Of a DNA stretch of 64,000 nucleotides, positions 50,941 through 63,415 are shown piece after piece (the stretch's first letter is position 1; each line of letters begins with the position of its first letter). The notes under the pieces were generated by a model. It made no database searches. It was not told where the DNA came from and saw nothing but the letters and a program-made list of their open reading frames with translations. This stretch comes from Rhynochetos jubatus (taxonomy: Eukaryota > Chordata > Aves > Eurypygiformes > Rhynochetidae): assembly GCA_027574665.1 (NCBI GenBank), contig CM050648.1, forward strand, positions 141,174,175 through 141,238,174. Reading direction: 5' to 3'. The position numbers and the translations under genes were made by a program.

Positions 50941-53900
50941 ATGACTATTGTATCTATGCTTGAAATGTGATAGATAGGCTGACTTCAAGGGGAAATGGTG
51001 TTATAGTCAATATCTTCTGAAATGCTAAGAGAAGGGGTGTCCATCAAAGGACAGATTATAGGCCTCAGAGAATGAGATTTATGTGTATATAAACATACCC
51101 CTGAGTGATAAGTTTACTGCACAATGTTTTAATGAATGGTAACTAAAGGCCAAACACTAATGCTCCTTCTTATTAAACAAGGAACCCATGTAAATAAGAT
51201 GCACCAGCAACAGCTGAAAATAGAACCCTTTGCAGACAGGTCCTTTGAATTTCTGCACCTTCACATAAAAAACTGTACAAGTGATAAGCACATTGCCACC
51301 TAGCAGCTGTCCAGGCGAAGCAAAACATAGCAGCACTACTAGCTACAATCTGGCAACTCCAAGTCCCTCTGCAAAACAAAATCCCAATAAACCATTAAAT
51401 TGCAGGAAGTCAATAATTTTATCCAATTAGGCAGGATAAGTGGGCTGGTGCCAATCTGGTATCTCGCACTTGAGCGGGATAGACACAGCTGCAGTGGGAT
51501 GCTGGTGACGATTTTTCCTCCAGCAGACTGGGATGAACATAAATCTGCTCATAAGCATGACATTTCCATGGAAGTTGGTAGTACCTCACCCTGCAATTTG
51601 AAAGAATCTTTCTGAGTTTTTTGGCATCTGCTCGCATCTGAGTTGGTGTGATTGCTCAAAGGTGGAAAACTTGGAGATGAAGCAGACAGATTCCCCTCCT
51701 TCTGGAGCCGTAAATCAGCATCAGCATGTTGCTGGCCTGAAACCCTTGTTCTGAACCCACCTTCTTCACCAGTGGATGTGGGAGCATCACATCCACGGAT
51801 CCTGTGCCAAAGCAGTTTTCCTCTAAGACCTTGTCACCCCTTTGCCTTCCTAGTCCCAGGATGCTGCCAGACAATGTCCACTGAAGGAGACTTACTCCCT
51901 GCAGTTTACAGCCTGTCTTGGAGAACAGAAACATGTTCAGTGCTAAACACTGCAGAAGGGGAACACATTTGGTGAGCTAGTGCAAGTAGGGACACTCCAT
52001 CTGACCTAGGACTGGAGGGCGCCATCCCTGGGTGCCTAGGGTTTAACCCAGTAGTGTTTGCAAATGTATGGGTTATTTTGCATTAAAAAAAAGCCCAAGA
52101 ACAAAAAAAAACCCACACAGAATTTTAAAAATAGAAGACCAAACTGGATGTTTAAGCCTGCTAGATTTATAACTACCCAGTGCCACGGAGTGCCAGCCGC
52201 GGAGGAAGAGCCAGTGCTTGTAGCAAAAATCTGTTTGGAGGAAGCTGTAGTGATACCTCTCATTGTTAAAGGATCTGATTTATAGGAGCAGGCCACATGT
52301 TTTTCTGGAGGGGATTGTGTGACAAAGCAGACAGGACAGCAATGATGTGTGAGATTTAGCAATACTTACATTTCATCTTGAAAGACAGAAATAGCAACCT
52401 ATATCAACACCAGGTAATCAGCAAATTATCCAATGTGTAAGCCTCCCATCACTTTTTCCCCCTTGCCCTTTTGTACTCTGGAAGCCTGGTGTGTCTGAGG
52501 GCCAGCGCACAGACCACCGTTCCTTGAGATGAACACAAGATTGAGCTTTAATGAAAAATGGAGTGGTGATGATGGCAGAAACGTGTGCTGCCAACGTGAC
52601 ATTCACTCCTGAGCCTGGCTTAAGGTAAGAGGGATGTCTGCATCAGCTTACATCCTTGAATATTTTAAGCCTGACATTCACACCCTATGTTTTCCTACCT
52701 GCAGTATTGGCATCCATAATGCACTTTGAAAAAGAAACACCACTGCGCAGGAATCTCTGCAACAAGTCTGTACAAAGCATGTATATATGACAGAAAAATG
52801 TGTATCCAACTAATACCTCTGTTACATACACGTGCCAGAAACACCTTTCAAGCTTTCAGCGTTTGTTTTGGTGCTTAAAATTCAGTGACGTTCATGCTTC
52901 AAAAACTGAAAGGATAACATGAATACATAAGGTGCCTTAGGGCAATGAAAGTTATTTCTTAGAGCTATTTGTGATACATGATTTAAAATAGGATGATCAG
53001 CTTTTGTTACTCCAGATAGTTTCTGTTGGCCATGGGTATGGTAAATCCATTCCTAGTCTGGCTATTCCTTCTCCTTCACTTGCAAGAAATCCAATTTTTG
53101 TTTTAAAAATGTACATGTAATTAAAGGACATGTAATTCAGCAGAAAGTCTTTTAAATGCATATCTGATTATCTACTTCCTGTAATTGCTGGTTTGTATAT
53201 TGAAACTTAGATTGAGTTGGCAGACAATAAAAGATTATTTTTTAATTAGATATACTCATCCCCGTCATTTGGGAATAGGGGATGTTTTCCACCACTGCTA
53301 TTCTTTCTGTCCAGGAACACACTCTAATCTCTTGCTTGATATCAGTGTCATTTTTTCCCAAATGAGAAATAAACAGAAGCCAGCTTCCCTTGCAGACACA
53401 GTGTGGCTAGGCAGTGTTTGTCATTTCAGTCTGATAGGACGCTGGTAGCAGGATGTATATGTATGCATTATATGACACACAGCAAGACTACACATCAGGG
53501 CCAGTTTAAACTACTGAGAATCACTCAGAATCCCCAAGGACTTTTTATGTTCATTCTTCATTAGATATTCTGCTTTTACATGAGAGGGTTGTCAACACAA
53601 AATTATGACACCAGAACTATTCTTTTATGGGACCCCAAACTCATTTTTTCTTTTCCTTGTGACAACCAATGCAATTGTTAGCTATCTTAAAAGGCATTTC
53701 ATGTAACCTCTTGCCCTGCAAACTCTTTCTCAAATGACAATATCTCTAGAGACCCTTCTTTGCTTGATAAACTGAGTAGCAGCCTACCCCCGGTTTGACA
53801 TACACTGTCATGGTCACTGGAGTGTTTGGAGCTCTGTGGTAACAGTGTGGCTGCAAAATAGGGTGTCTAGCTGGTGACTTGGGAGCAAGTCACACTCAAA

Positions 53901-54938
53901 GCACGGGCTCTCAATTTATAATTCATTTCTTGTGTGTGGACGACATTTCAAAGCCAGCGATAGGGTCCCCACGCCTCTCCTACTCAGCCTGTCCTCTGCC
54001 ATCCACAGCTGCCTTACTGTCATGTGGCAACCAGCACAACTGATTTCATGGCAAAGTAATGGGTGGTTCTGCGTGTATTTTTAGCTGTCCTTTTAAAGTA
54101 GTTCAGCCACTAGAAAAGGAGGTGGCAGAAGCACTGACCACCCTTACCAAGCTCTCTGAAGGCACTAGTATGAACCCATACATGCTAGCAAATCCAGTCT
54201 TTGATTCACATTTCTAGTTAGAAAAGGAAGGTTTGTAATTTGGGGCACATGACAAAACTGCCTCTTTCACTGAAACTATGTTGAATTTTGCTTTCCCCTA
54301 ATTTTTGCTTAGCCTTCTCCTTTCCATACCTGCAGTCTCCTCTGCTTCCTCCCCCAGACCTTATTGTGTCACAGTTCTGCCGGTGTAACTCCTATTCATG
54401 CCATCCACGATCATTTTTCTCGACTGCTATAAATCTCCTTCTATTGGATTTTTTTTTTTTTCTGTGGGCCTCTCTCTAAACAAAAGGGATGTGATTCTTC
54501 TCTCCTTCCCACTGGCTTTAACCTGTTGCAGTTTGCCATGTCATTATTCATGATTTAAATGAGGCTAAGTGAGAGAAGAATAGTGCACTGAGGTTTTCAT
54601 TATGCCAAAGCCATGCTATTCTCTGCACGCAGGCTATGGTATTATATCACCCTGTCCCTTCACCACTTTCAAAGGCTTCCTTTCCTCCCGACCAAGCTCA
54701 ATAGTATGCTAAGGACTTTCAGAGCTTGTTTTTGAACTTGCCTGACCCTGCTTCTCTGATCTCATATCCACTCCCACACACATTTATTTGGCTTTTCTAA
54801 TCTGGCTATCTCCTGTGGCTGCCCAGCTCTGAGCATCTGGGTGTTCGTTGTTATTTATGCTTCCCATTTGTCAGATGTTTCAAGCCCCTGAGTCATTTCC
54901 CCTCTCTCAGTCTCACCTTTGCAGCTTTTCTTGCCCTC

Positions 54939-55221
54939 CCGGCCGGTGAGCAGGCGATCCTGCCGCCCTCCTTTTCCACCTCCTTGGGATGATGCTGGCC
55001 GAGGCCCTGGCCTGCACGGTGATGCCTCACGGCAGAGCTTCTGGTTGCGTTGGCCGACTCCTCTTTCCCTTATGATTTCACAAGATCTGGTGGCTCTCCT
55101 GACTTGCACAGACTGTCCAGAGCCCTGTTGCTCTGCTGGGGTGGGTAAGCACAGCTGTTGGGGCCTTCCCTCGGGGCCTTCCCCAAAGATGGCTGCTACA
55201 CCGCCTTGTCATACGCGCCGC
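54939..55221. promoter_or_regulatory. Small CpG-rich patch with a YY1-like site
   Basis: About nine CpGs fall in 54939-55056 and about five more between 55170 and 55221, the densest CpG region of the window. A sequence AAGATGGCTGC at 55186-55196 is close to the YY1 consensus (AAGATGGCGGC), a site common near vertebrate transcription start sites and in some retroelements. No TATA box or clear first exon with a donor site is evident. The 146-codon plus-strand frame at 54919-55359 is probably a by-product of the GC content. Candidate orphan promoter or enhancer. Confidence 0.3.
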
Positions 55222-58129
55222 ACAAGACCCTTCACTCCAGTATCCTTCCTCCAGGGCTGCTTTCCATCTCCACTCTGGCTGATCAGGGTGTCTGAGGAGG
55301 GTGACAGGGTGTCCCCTGAAGGCACATGTGGCTGTCTCCCGCAGGGAACACCAGGATGACGGGGTTGTCTGCAAGGCCAAGGTGTGATTTAGCTAGAGGT
55401 GGCAGCACACAGGTATTCCCAGTCTGGTCAGCACCCAGGGACCTTTCTGTGATTAAACAGTGATAATAAAGCAAGCTTTGTCATGGCTGGTGTTTTTCAG
55501 TATGCATTTTAATGCCATTGACTCAGGATTTATGCTCCTGCAACAGGATCCTCACGTGTGCAGGCGTAGGCTGCTCGTTCCTTTCCTTCAGTAATTGCTT
55601 GGCTGCCCTTTATGTGGAGAAGAGAAAGTGAGAGGTGGTGAGCAGCTGAGTAACCTCTAGCTGCTACTGCATCTTTAGGAAGCCTTTCCGTCTGGCAGGT
55701 GTAACCTTTGGAGAAGACATATGCTATCATCACTCTTCCTCTCCACCCACCGAGCTACAGCTGAGGTGATATGTGATCAGATGATTCAGAGAAGAACCTC
55801 AGGGCAGGACTGCCTGAAATATTCAGGTATCAAATATACTGATCATCTCTAATATGTTATTTTCTATTAGTGGACATAGTATAATAACATGTGGGTGTCC
55901 TGCGTGCTGTGGGGAGCATTTGCACGTGTATATCTGACTCTGGAGAGGTGTGCGCATCTCCCCGGTGCTGGAGCAGATTCTGTGCAACTTTTTGCCTTCA
56001 CAATAGGTCCAGCGGTGCCTTTTGGCGAAGTGTGGTATTCACCTGTTTGACATTACCTAGACAGTAAGGAAGAATAGACTTACATTTCTGTATAAATGAC
56101 GGCATCCCTGCTGGAATTTGTTTAGGGATCTGCTACCCTCCCAACAAGTTGGATGGTTAGAGTGACCCGTTAGAATGACCCCAGAGGAGCTTTACCTTCT
56201 TCAGCACATTAACAGCTTATGTGAGGCTGACTGGTCAGTGGAGAGCACGCTCTGACCACACATCCCTCATTCAGCCTATGCTTCACAAAACATTTGTGAG
56301 AGTTGTGGGAAGAGGTGACGAGGGAATTTTGACCATAGGGGAAACAGTGTCAGGTCTTCTATACCCCTTTATGCAGAGAAGATCAACCTAGGGACACGTG
56401 TGACAGCCACCCAGTTGTCTTCCATGGGAGTGAGTATGGCTGGGGAGGAACAGGATTGTGTTCCTGAATCCCAAGGCACTTCTCTGGAGCTGTCAAGTTG
56501 TTCCCAGTAAATCAGTTTATCACACCCTGCCCAGACTTTCTGCCTGTTGAGACTCAAGTCTCTTCTGCTGACTGTTTCAGACCCTTTCTGGAGGTCTGTA
56601 GAGGTCTGGTTCCCTTCCAATGTGATACTTTAATAGTTGCTCTGCTCACAACAGGGCAGGCAGTATTGGTAAGATTCTTCTTACCCTGTGAAACTGTCTA
56701 TTTTGAGCTACTGTTCACTGTGAACAGACACTTTCTTCCCCTACAGAATTTTAAGTTAAGCAATTTATTACCTGTCTGGGATTTCAGAGGCTCTGACTGC
56801 TCTGACAGAGTAAAAATTTCAGATACATTTTCTGCATGTGCCCAGATAAGCCATGGAGTATGTGTAGTGTGTCCAGCATTTCCAGAAGCCACAGGCCTTT
56901 GGTCTTTACACTGGACAGATGGTCTGTATATGCACAATAAATGACATGTGTTTCCAAGCACAGACCATCTGTGAAATGTGGGCATAGCATGCCTGATGCT
57001 TCCTGAAAACCTGGGACAGAAATATGGCAACCCTATGGCTGATGCTCTGTTTTGTGACGGCAAATGGAATTTTCAAAGGACTTTGGACTTTCAGCTGCTG
57101 CTGCTTTCATCAGATCTTCCAGAGCAGATGCTGAGCAGGGCTTGGACTCCATGACTGGGTCATTTGGTAGCACAGATGTTGTACATGCAGGTCCTGAATA
57201 GAGCAAGGAAAGGCAAGGGAGGCTATTTGAGGACGATGGTGCAATGTGGAAGGCTACAGAGGGCAGCTGGGGTCAGGAAGATATTTTAGCATTAACTCAA
57301 TGTGATGAAAGGGCTGTGTGGCTCTTTTAATGGAGTTCTACAGATACAAAATTGCACCTATTTGTATTGATGGCTGTTTTATTTATTCACTTATTAACCA
57401 CCCTTGAAATTACAGTCTATTGTAAAAGTATCACTATTTTCTTCTCCAATGGATACCTGATTAATGTCTTGTAAGCCATGCACGCCCTGCCAGATGAGAG
57501 TGATGTGTTTCTCAGCTGATAGCTAAATAATTCTTTAAGTGAGTTATTGACTCACTTGGTAGCTCTGGTAGACTATACTCCCCACCTGATGCACCCTCCC
57601 TGTGCAGAGCAAAATTTACTTAATTTTGTTCTAATATAGAATGGTTTTACGTAAACATTCAGCAGTGAGAAATCACCCAAAGGCTTTTCTGTTGAATTTT
57701 CCCTGTGGGATAGCTCATATTTTAAACTCTCCAAAATGAAAAGGTCATCCCATTGATTTCAAGCCTTTCTGGAGACTAACCTATAGCCAATATTTATACA
57801 GGAGAACACTCTCTTTAGCCCATTCCTGCTGCCTCTCAAGAGTAGTTTGAAGATTTAAAAATTTGTAGCTCTCCCATATCCAGGAGTGTGAAGATAGCTT
57901 TTGGGGCAGACTGCCTGTTCTTGGAGGAGGAAAACACAAGGACTGGGAGTGAAACTGCCCATTGTCCCACTGGGGTCTTCACTGCCTCTGGAGTTCCTGG
58001 AGTTCAGGGGACAGTTCAACAACACTTTGCACCCAAGTTCATCTTAACATCCTGTCTTAGTTCATCTCACTCCTCTCATTTCTCATACTCTTTCTCTGGA
58101 CTCTCCCACCTACCAAATCTCTGTTTTGG
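55222..58129. other. Non-coding unique DNA
   Basis: No gene recognised. The 148-codon plus-strand frame at 56498-56944 has no recognisable domain. Minus-strand frames overlap it. AT-rich sequence at about 57310-57480 resembles a conserved non-coding element by composition only. The left part of the inverted LINE may extend below 58130, but I cannot follow it. Confidence 0.45.
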
Positions 58130-59060
58130 TTTGCTGTCTCACATTGGTAGCTGCAGCCCCAAGAAGACAGAGACACTCTTGAAGGCATTAAGCTTTTTGG
58201 GCTCAGCTTCTTTCTCAGATATGGTCCTTACCATCCTTTTGCTACCATCAGTCATCCTGACATCCATTATTGCTATTACCTTTCTTGAAAAATCAGTGTA
58301 GAGTATCCATCTAATTTTGGTGCTGGATCCTTCATTTCTTTAAGTTCTCACCTATCATTTGCCCCACTCCTTTCCCCACTGTTTGTTTTATTCATAAAGA
58401 TGAAGAGCCCGTTTCTGGTTACTTCTGTATCCTTTGCAAGATCTTACTCTGCTTGAGTTTTGGCATTTCTTGTTTTAGCCTCAAAAGCCTCAAGCTTCTT
58501 GAGTACTCGTCTCTAAGGTACTGTACTGTCTATTGAGTTGTCTTTTTTTCCATTCTTTGTTGGTCCTTGGTTGGATGCTATTATCCCTTGTTGAGGTGGC
58601 TTACCCATTCACTGAATTCTAGAGTAATTTTTACAGGCTGTTTTTCCCTGGCTTGGGACATGTGCCGGAGCTAGTTTCTGTACTTTTGGCTGAAAGGAAT
58701 CGCAGTCCTTTCCCACATTTATGCCTTTCAGTTCTTAGTCCAGCTGAGTTCACTAATTAGTTCCCTTAATTTCTCAAATTTTGCCCATTTGAATTGTAGA
58801 ACCTTAATTACAGACCTATTTTTGTTTACTCTTCCATTTAATTAAAACTGAATCAACTTGTGATCGCTCAGTCAAAGGTTATTTTCTTTGATGGCTTCTT
58901 CTGTAATGTGCTTGCTATTTACCAAAACAAAGCCTAAAATAGCATCAGTGGTTCAGCACTCTTTGGTGAATTAAATCGTTGGCAATTACATCTAAGACTG
59001 TCTGGGTCATGCTGCCAGTAGTAGCTTCTGTCTCTGTGAAACTGTATTTATTTCCCCCAA
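58130..59060 (-). mobile_element. CR1/L3-type LINE ORF2 remnant: endonuclease end to pre-RT linker
   Basis: Minus-strand translation, read from about 59060 downward, follows the CR1-clade ORF2. The C-terminal end of the apurinic-type endonuclease comes first, with LGFVLVNSKHI and the catalytic-region SDH triplet at 58860-58868. The post-endonuclease block FKWAKFEKLRELISELSW (about 58727-58800) is next. A basic linker follows (about 58370-58560, frameshifted), ending in a segment like SNQKRALHLYE that mirrors the family's KDIK..KKGFYRYI. Last is the block just before RT, MTDGSKRMVRTISEKEAEPK and KLNAFKSVS (about 58170-58250). Stops interrupt every part. RT itself is absent. Plus-strand open frames here, including 57888-58301 in part, are antisense. 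Confidence 0.8.
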
Positions 59061-59079
59061 ATTTCATTCCTTAATGACA

Positions 59080-59755
59080 CGATGCATCGTCTGTGAAAGT
59101 GATAAAGAAGCAAATCAATTGTTAAGCAATCTAGAGGGGAACAGAGAACACAACAGGCAGCATTTTTATGGCCCTTTGTTACTCTTTAACGGTGTATGCA
59201 TTTCTGGTACAGTCCATCTCATAAAGGATACAGCACACATGGAAAAGGCTCAGAGATGGGCAGCAAGAATGAAGTATGGAAGAGCTTCTGTCTGAGGAGC
59301 AACTGAACGGAACAACATCTGGAGATGAGATAATTGAAGGTATCTGTCATAAAGATGATAAATAAGGAGAGATTGTTCACTGTCCTCACCCATATAAGTG
59401 AATGTAAGCGGGTATCAGATGGTTGGTTCAAAAGAGGCAGACGGAAATGTTTCTTTGCGTGGTATGCAGTTCTGGGACATCTTCTTGCCACAGGTTGCTG
59501 TGCCTGTTGCAAGCTTCAAAACAAACAAACAAGCGAAACAGCCCTAGACAGATTAATGGAAGGAAAAAACTGGTGAAGATTACTGACAACATCTCTGACT
59601 CAGAAAAGCCTGTGAAGGCCAAATGTTTACGCTGAGGAAATATCACTTCAGGCTTTCGCTCTTATGTTCTTCCCTGGACATTTGCCTTTGGCTATAGTTT
59701 GTGACAAGACAGACTTCTGGTCTGCAGGGTTGCTTCTGTAACCCCATGTCCAGTG
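59080..59755 (+). mobile_element. CR1/L3-type LINE 3' portion, sense on plus
   Basis: The plus strand carries the post-RT coding end and 3' region of the same class of old LINE. A stretch reads EKAQRWAARMKYG-like (59237-59275), equivalent to the family's RVQRRATKMIKG. Then come CTGGAGATGAGATAATTGAA, AGAGATTGTTCACTGTCCTC and ACATCTTCTTGCCACAGGTT (about 59475-59495), and an ending like GACAAGACAGACTTCTGGTC (about 59702-59722). Numerous indels break it. It starts almost exactly where the inverted endonuclease segment ends, suggesting one rearranged insertion. Frames at 59074-59295 and 59334-59635 are LINE debris, not host genes. Confidence 0.8.
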
Positions 59756-62700
59756 ATGAGCAAAGGCCTTCAGTGTATTGCGGATTATAATGCCTCCAGA
59801 ATGATAACATGGCAATTTACATCTGATTTTCCTTTCTTTGGATATTTGTACAGGTGTGAGTTCTGACCGCTATGTGCTTGCCATTTCTCCTTAATTTCCA
59901 AGCACCTTTTCGTTTGGGAATGGTGTCAGTGCTTTCTCCACGCTCTGGTAGGCAACACATCAAAGTGAAATGCCAAGGAAGCACAGACTTCTGCTTGGGG
60001 TCACCAAAGAATAAAGGTAGGTGAGACCAAACAATTAAGAAAATGTGATTGACTTATAAACATGACCAAGTTAAACGCCTCATGTATAGCACAGATGTGC
60101 AACAGTGTTCTTAGATGGCAGAAATCTTGTGAGTCCACTGAGACCACTGGACTCTGCTACCAGCTTTTATCCTGTCCTGTCTACCTCTCTGTTCGCAGAA
60201 GATGTTGCCAAAACTGAGTTCATAACATACAAACCTCTAAGGCTGCCTGATGTTCCTTTAATCTTTCACATATGTTGCATTCAGTCTCCTTACAGTAAAA
60301 AGCACAAGTTTTTTTAAATTGTGCAACTTCTTAGGAGGTCTAAATCTTGACCCATGCTGCCCCCCAGACTGAAGGTAACCGGCAGTATGCATTTGTCACA
60401 TGTACGTTGGAATTGCTTGAGCAATGGGGGTGTGTTGAAAGGACTGGGATACTCTACCCTGCTTTTGGTAGTTGGCTGTAGTTTATGCAAAGACATAGAT
60501 CTGTCTTGGCGCATGAGAGAGAGAGAACTCTGGTTTCCTGGATTGTTTCTTTCTCCAACCTTTTGTCTTGTCTGTTAAGGTCATTAGTTCCTCAGGCAAA
60601 CTCTCTGCACTGTTTGCTCAGAGCTTAGAACAAAGAGATCGTAGCTTGGCCCCTAGACACTACTGTAATGCTGCCATGAATGATCCTTTTTAAAAACTGC
60701 ACGGATCATACTGGTGAAATCCCACTTTGACGCTTCCAGACTGGTCATATGCACATCATTCTGATGATTGATTTTTTGTGGTTGCTTTGAAAAACACCAG
60801 TTTACTATGGGTTTAATATGAAGAGGAATATAAAGAAGTAGTGTTCCTACTATGTCTCTCATGAGATAATCCCCTTTGGATATTTTCCAAGCTTCCGTCT
60901 TCCTGAGGATTTGTTTTTAGAGTTTTTGTCCCTAAAAATCTTTGATCACTGTGCCTACATTCATCTGCTTTTGGAGCATCTTCAGTTGAAGCTCATCAAA
61001 AGTTGATACTTTTTAATTCACAGATACATTTAATAAATACTTTAAAATTCCTTCCTATGCCTTCACCACCCAGAGTTCCTATATTTTATTAACACAATCT
61101 TTTTTAAGACCTTTTAATCTTCCTCACCTTCACTGTATGCCAGTCTATGACTGATTGTTTCAGCGTCTAGGACTGGAATTCTTCATGTTTCTTTCAGCAT
61201 GTCAAACTACCTTTCTGGGGCTGTCTCATCCTTTTTCTGACTTCTAGTTATAGCTATTTTGTCCTTTCATTTGTACTTACAGTCTCAGGAAATACTCCCT
61301 CCGTTTTTTTTTTCTGTGAGAGGATCACCAGGAGTTTGCTGTCTTCGTGTGGCCTACCGGTTCCTGTCTCATTTAGTGGTTTCTGAGCCTGGTTAACACA
61401 GTGACTCACCAAAGTATTTTGCATCTCCGTATCGGTTGAAAGAGCCCTTTTGCATCAGCATGCATTTATATATAAATATGTATGTGGTATCCTGCTAACT
61501 TAGGGTTCTGTTTACCTGCTCATGTGTCTGTCTATCAAGCACTGTTCTGGATGGAAATTACTTCACTGTCTCTCCGTTACTTTGAAGTGATTTCTAGACA
61601 GCTACTTATCAAGGAATATTAACGTTGATGGCAGATCTATCTCCCCATTCCTGCAATTAACAATTCTATCCGTTGAAACTGGGTTTTTTGGGCCCATGAT
61701 TCAGACAACAAAATGAGAAAATTGTATCTGGGAATGCAGTAATACTTCATGTAGCAGAGGGCAGTAGGGCCAAGTAGAAGGGACTGAACAAATGCGGTGT
61801 TCCACTAAGCACACAGGGAGAGAGGAATTTAACTCAATTGAATTCAGTTAGCTATTAACTTCAACGAGGCAAAAAATCCTCCCTCCCCTTTCCCTTGCAA
61901 GATTCTCACATAAGCAGATATCCTGAGAGCTGGTCCTGACAAAAGGTGCTATGTAAGCTGTGGTCGTCTTAAATACAAAGGACTTTTTCCTTCTATTCCC
62001 CTCTTTTCTTTGATGTGTCATTGCTTTATACCTTCTGACGTTTAGTAACTGCCAGGAATTTTTGGACATGACACTTTTATCTTTGTTGATTAGGAGTATT
62101 ATTGGGTAGTGTAAGTCAGGCTGATTTCAGCAGAATGCTTATTTGACAAGGGCTATTTACTCCCTCTGGTTTTGGGCATCTAAAATAGATGGCTGAACTA
62201 GGCATCAAGGTTTCCTGTTCAGTCACAGGAATTAATCTGGCTTATTTGACATGAAAGCTCATCCAAAAATAATTCTTGGACTATTGTGGGAAAACTAAGG
62301 GATGCACCTCCTGGAAAAATTACACAGGGACTGAGTTTGCATGGGGGAATAGTGCTGTACTCTTGCTTTTTCTCACGATTCCCGGAATACCAGGCACTAA
62401 ACCAAGCTCAGCAGCGGATCTGCTCTGCACACCAGTGCTCACTGCTGCAGCCAGTATCAGTGCGACTGTCACTGTGCTCTCACTATGGCAAGCCTTTCAT
62501 ATGATACATGAGATGTTCCTGGCCTGGATTCAAAGGGCAAAGGGGAGAAGGATAACAGTACAGACTCTGGATTTTGAGCATTTTGTTTACTGGAACATCC
62601 TTTTAACCATTCAACAGTGTATACTGTCAGGTTAGGGGAAAGTCACTAATGTTGCCCTTGGTAAGAGGATCAAGTAATAGTGCCATATGCTCTTATGCAG

Positions 62701-63259
62701 TGAAATGCAATCTCTGTCTAGAAGACTTTTCAAACTGAAAAGCCAAATTAGTCTTATTTTTGTTTATTTTGCCTTACTCTAAGGGTATACGCTGTTGCTT
62801 CTTCACTAATGTCACTGAAGTAACTAAATGTACTGGTTGTACCTGTGCAAAGCAGAGATCTAGAAGAAGAAGGAATCAGTTTCTTCCTTAAATAACTATT
62901 TCTCCACTGCCTTTGTTTTAAAGAAAAGTCTGCTTATGCCCTTGTTCATGGAGTCAGAGCTCTGTGCCACCACTCCTTGTTCTGGAGAGCTGCTTATCAT
63001 GACTTCACCTCTACAGCTCCAGATAGTCCCTAAAGACCCCTGCCAGGCTGGGTCCCCACATCCATCTGCCGAGGCACAGAGCACCCTAGATAGGTGTGAA
63101 GCCACATCAGTCCTGTGAAGCCATCATAAAGATAAGAAAAAATTAAATTGAGGCAAATTAACAGCATTGGACCTGGTGTGTTCTATGCAAGAGGCTCAAT
63201 TGTGTGTTGGCTCCCACCTTAATCCACCCCAGCTGACATGCATCAAGCATAAATCAGCA
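59756..63259. other. Non-coding unique DNA
   Basis: No exon recognised; the longest open frame is 119 codons (62276-62635, plus) with no domain. The stretch at 60900-61400 is pyrimidine-biased and could hide a very old antisense LINE, but I could not follow any family through it. A T10 run sits at 61304-61313 and a TATATATAAATATGTATG stretch near 61467-61485. Confidence 0.45.
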
Positions 63260-63415
63260 CAGAGCCTGGCCCCTGCACTGTGCAAACATTAACTAATTAA
63301 TCCTCCTTATAGCCGTTGGAGGCTGCAGAGGACTTATTATTATACTTCTCTTCATAGACTGTGTAACTGAAATGGAGAGGATAAATGTTTTAAGGACACA
63401 GACATAGTGATTGTC
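63260..63415 (-). repeat. MIR-like SINE remnant, antisense on plus
   Basis: The plus strand follows the reverse complement of a MIR-type repeat: CTGCACTGTGCAAACATTAA, CTAATTAATCCTCC, TTATTATTATACTTCTCTTC, ATAGACTGTGTAACTGAAATGG and GACACAGACATAGTG, in the expected order. The copy is diverged and truncated. With the plus-strand copy at 24489-24720 it shows that old amniote SINEs persist here. Confidence 0.6.

Larger units (their letters stand above)
45298..54938. other. Non-coding unique DNA
   Basis: About 9.6 kb with no recognised exon; the longest open frames are about 108 codons and overlap in conflicting frames. A/T or A-rich simple sequence lies at 52084-52114 and a T13 run at 54449-54461. 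The stretch at about 54520-54640 is AT-rich with ATTCATGATTTAAATGAG and looks like a conserved element in composition only. A possible old LINE end and a perfect hairpin are listed separately. Confidence 0.45.

Noticed and set aside
54919..55359. 146-codon plus-strand open frame in the CpG patch
   Set aside because: GC-rich sequence lowers stop frequency; the translation is a low-information Pro/Arg/Ser mixture with no domain.
56498..56944. 148-codon plus-strand open frame
   Set aside because: No family resemblance; overlapped by minus-strand frames of similar length.
57888..58301. 137-codon plus-strand open frame
   Set aside because: Its right part is antisense to the LINE ORF2 remnant on the minus strand, and the rest has no resemblance to a known protein.
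60900..61400. Pyrimidine-biased stretch as an antisense LINE
   Set aside because: No ordered series of family blocks could be followed on either strand.
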